NCBI RefSeq assembly: GCF_004798865.1
Contig: NW_025335854.1
Span: 6,854,170-6,918,169 of the forward strand
DNA length: 64,000 nt
Source: Varanus komodoensis
Taxonomy: Eukaryota; Chordata; Lepidosauria; Squamata; Varanidae
Direction of reading: 5' to 3'
This document shows, in pieces, positions 60,626 through 64,000 of the stretch (positions within the stretch are counted from its first letter, which is position 1; each line of letters starts with the position of its first letter). Below the pieces are notes generated by a model. That model was given only the letters and a program-made list of their open reading frames with translations. It made no database searches and was not told the DNA's origin. The translations under genes and the position numbers were made by a program.

Positions 60626-63600
60626 ATGCATGATACATGGAGAACAGGACCTGTTGAGTGAAGGGGCTTAGTGTGGAGATACATTTCTGGGAGAAGGTAA
60701 GGCAGTCAGGTGAGCACAGACCAGCATATCTTGTCACCCACCAGCTAAAACATCTCCACAGGTAGGCTGTGACTTGCCAGCCCCGTTTTTGTACCACTGG
60801 GGCCATCCAAAATAGCTTTATGGCGCTTCTGACAGCCAGCGAAACATGAATAGTGAGATGCGTTCAGTTTGGTGGGTTGCACGTTATGTAGACCTGGTAC
60901 AGCATGTTCATTTGGGGTTTTATCAGGACGGAAGGGACCGAGGAAAGAAACGTAGGCTTTGGTCCTGGATGTGCTGACTCAAGAGTAAGCTCTGTGGGAC
61001 TTGTTTGCCCAAGTTTACCTAGGACTGGGTTATAAAAACTAGCTGCTCTTTTGCAAGTATCTAGTAAGAGAGGAAACCATAGCTGATAGAAGGGAAGAGA
61101 CCGCCTTTCTCTATCAACGATAATGTATTAGTAAAAGAGTATATACTTTGTCCCTATTGTCACTTCTTCAGTTGGGCAATGGAAGCAGTGGAGTTTTCCA
61201 AGATGCAAGAATGGAGAGCGTTCCTGTTGGCTCTTGAAGATCAAAATGGCCAAACAGGGAGGCTGAGCTGTTGGTGTGTTAACCAATCGACTATGAGAAC
61301 TGATGGGAGTGTCCTTTGTGTGTGTCCCCTCTGTCTCTGTTGCAAAATACTGTCTTGCACGATAAAATACATCAAAGAATAGTTCTGAATTATTCCTTTT
61401 CCTCTTCTAGCATGAAATCAGACTAGTTGCACAAACAGCAGTGTGATTTTGTGTTGAACTTTGGGAAGTTCCACTAGTTTTCTGTTTCTGAAAGGATGGA
61501 AAGAGACCAGTTTACCTGATTAAAAACCTGTGGAGCATCTTTGAGAGGAAGTATGTAAATAAGGATTTTTGGCTGCAAACCCACAAATGGGGAGGGGAAA
61601 GCATTTTTGATTACAGCTCAGCATTCACAGTATTTTGGACTGTCATCACAACTTGAGGATTTATCCCTTTGGAATCAGTCGTGTCTTCAGAGAGAAAAGC
61701 AGGAGAAAGGGAAGTTTCTCTGGAACACAAAGTAGGTGCATCGCATTTTTTCAATAGCCATCCGTGTCTGAAAAAAATAACATTGCATAGATTTCACTGC
61801 CTCCAATATGCTTACAGACTATTTAGTGATGCCATCTTCTGCTGTACTGTAAAAAAAATCACAGGAAATGTGTCCTTTCTTGCCATCTTGTCATTTTTAT
61901 GCAAAGTATGTTTAACACTTGAAACTGGTGGCACCTAAAGCGGTTTACAGTAGTCACTCACAAGACTTTGAAAACCAGGGGATATTTCTAGAAAACAAGA
62001 TAAAAAATCATCAGAGGTAACCACCTGAGCCCGTCACATGTCTTCACAGCAGCCTTCCAGAAAAGTGGCTTGCGCTTTGTTCTCCACTGGCGCCTCCCTT
62101 GCTGTCGTCAGACTTGCCGGTGCACAGCCAGCCAGACAAGCCCACTTTCCTTCTGGGATGCCAGGGATTCCCCCACCATGCCCACCAGCCAGAGCCTGAA
62201 ATATTCTGGTCACCTGCCTGGTTTGTTTCCAGGGTGGCACAATTGATTAAAGGATGCCTATAGATAAGGGTGGCAGGCCCACACTTCGGCATCAGATGTG
62301 GACAGCCGCTTTGGGAGCAGTGCAGTCTGTGGCCAGCACCGAGCATCTCACAAAACTGTTTGGACTGTTTATCTGCCCATGAACACTGCAGCCATATATG
62401 GATCTGCTGGTATCATTGCGCAGCTGAAGTAGTGACCAGATTTGCATGCTCCCCTCCAAGCATGTCGGGGGTATTTTCATACCCTGGTGGTGGTGGGTTG
62501 CCATATGCTCATGTGTCGAAGGTGGTTTTTTGCCATGCTTAACAAGCCATCCAGAAACTATGAGGACCAGGTCCGCATGATGACAGGGTTGGGGGTGCAG
62601 GAATAAGCCACAGTGGGTTTTTGGGGTGATTTGCATAATTACGTTTGCAGGCATAGCTTGCACAGTTGTGCGCACCCCCCAAGGGTGCCTTCCTGGTTTG
62701 GTTACCTGCTGTAGGGTTCTGAGGTGGCTCGTTAACTATGGTGATAAGCTATTCATGTCAGGTTCACATGACCTGGCAAGCTGCAATATCGGGTGATTAT
62801 GCAGGTTCCCCTGGCATGCAGGTGGTGCACGTGATGAAAAAAGTAGCACCACTCGTGATCATGTGAATAGGCCCCTTGTGTCTGCTGCCTCCTGGAATAT
62901 GGTGGCTTGGGACGGATATAAAATGCAGGATCATTGCTGCATGGTTGGCAGCTACTCTCTCAGCAGAGAGCTCTTGAAATCAGTCACTACTTTTGGACTT
63001 ATGCTGTGGATAAATTGGCAAAAATGAAAGAACAAATCGTTCACCTATCTATGTTCCTTTGGCGTTCAACAGCCACCTTGCTAGAAGCCAGGATGTATTA
63101 ATTCTGTTGTGTCGAAAGGTATCTGTGTTGGCAATTTAATACGTAGCAGGGAAGTTCTTTCTGATGGAGATCTTGTGTACTAAAAAGTGCTCTCAGAATA
63201 ACACGTACTTGGTGCACACCCAGATGCAAGGTAGCAAGCACCCATGGCCCAGAGCTTTAACAAAGAACATTTGCAGAGCTTGGAGCTTAGGCCCGGATAT
63301 GTTTATAGCACTTTAGGACTGTTTGTGAGGTTGGAGCCCTTCCAAAAAAAGGAAAAATGTGAAGGCATATATTATTGTTTATAATCTGCTTTATTCAGCC
63401 AAACCTTTTCCCCAACAGCCCCCTGGATTGCTGTTTAAATCCTCCAGTGCCTTTAACTACCGATACTGAAAATGGTTAATGCGTATTCAAGCTAAGCTTG
63501 GCATCTACTCCAGGAAATCACTTTAATTGAGAAGCATTAAATGTTAAAATGATTAAAATATATAAAGCCAACATGGTGTATATGAAGAGCCCAGCCCCAC

Positions 63601-64000
63601 CGCTTCAGAGTGCTCCCTGGCCCAGCATGCGTGAAACGTGAGCATCAGAGGCTGCTGCAGTTGGAAATTCCCTAAAAAGGAAGCCTGGTTTTTCTTGGTT
63701 TGTGGGACTGGATACCTTACAGAGATCAGCAAGCCACTCTCTCTCTCTTTCCCAGGATTACAGTGCTGAGAGAGCTACGGGAGAAGTTTTATTGACTTGA
63801 TCCTTCAGCCCTGTGTCTGCTTTTGTAGGTGTGTTATGTACAAATTGACATGACTTTCATTCAGATACAAAGGGAGAAATCTGTGCAACAGATATTCCTA
63901 TTTTATCCCATGTATAAATGCACCATGTCCTGGGCGATGGTTTCGCTTCAGAAATGTAGACTCTGGTTGGTGGAGATCAAACTGGTGTACAAGGTAGGCT
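60626..64000. other. Intergenic sequence downstream of ACBD6, no gene recognised
   Basis: No open frame here shows a recognisable domain. In mammals the gene beyond the ACBD6 3' end is LHX4, facing it, so minus-strand 3' UTR of LHX4 could lie in or beyond this block. I found no LIM or homeodomain coding sequence, so this is only a synteny-based possibility. The part at 62540-62885 has several Mite-like phrases (for example GTGAATAGGCCCCTTGTG) resembling sequence near 505-536. Confidence 0.5.

Noticed and set aside
60626-64000. Possible LHX4 3' end, expected next to ACBD6 in mammals
   Set aside because: No LIM or homeodomain coding sequence or convincing minus-strand poly(A) arrangement could be identified.
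1-64000. Retroviral or LTR elements, CRISPR arrays, bacterial-type operons
   Set aside because: No paired long terminal repeats, gag/pol-like frames, spacer arrays or gene clusters were seen.

Overview
This window is vertebrate chromosomal DNA, most likely from a squamate reptile (lizard or snake). The repeat content points there: tRNA-headed Sauria-type SINEs, a Bov-B (RTE) LINE 3' end, many 5'-truncated CR1/L2-group LINE ends, short hAT elements, a Tigger/pogo-like element and a decayed mariner. No bacterial operons, CRISPR arrays, rRNA or functional tRNA genes are visible, and I recognise no retroviral or LTR element.

One protein-coding gene is supported. The last four coding exons of ACBD6 (acyl-CoA-binding domain containing 6) lie on the + strand at 6651-6756, 18354-18443, 52938-52968 and 60378-60532. 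Their phases fit (2/0/0/1) and, joined, they encode the C-terminal 126 residues: the acidic linker, two ankyrin repeats and the C-terminal tail. The stop is at 60530-60532 and an AATAAA lies at 60595-60600, so the 3' UTR is short. The exons for the acyl-CoA-binding domain lie upstream of this window.

Layout: 1-6650 is the 3' part of an upstream intron and holds a CpG-rich island at about 2.9-3.5 kb and twin hairpins at 2.37-2.42 kb. 6757-18353 (11.6 kb), 18444-52937 (34.5 kb) and 52969-60377 (7.4 kb) are introns carrying most of the mobile elements. 60601-64000 is downstream sequence in which I recognise no gene. Three DNA transposons are intact end to end, with terminal inverted repeats and the expected target-site duplications: hAT at 28080-28268 and 34201-34412, and Tigger-like at 16414-16998. 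A mariner remnant at 29498-29705 still shows the transposase C-terminus.

The many open reading frames of 60-195 codons elsewhere look like chance frames or LINE relics. I found no convincing undescribed system. The observations most worth checking are the intronic CpG island, the adjacent perfect hairpins, the 31-nt phase-shifting microexon and some short dispersed repeat families I cannot classify.
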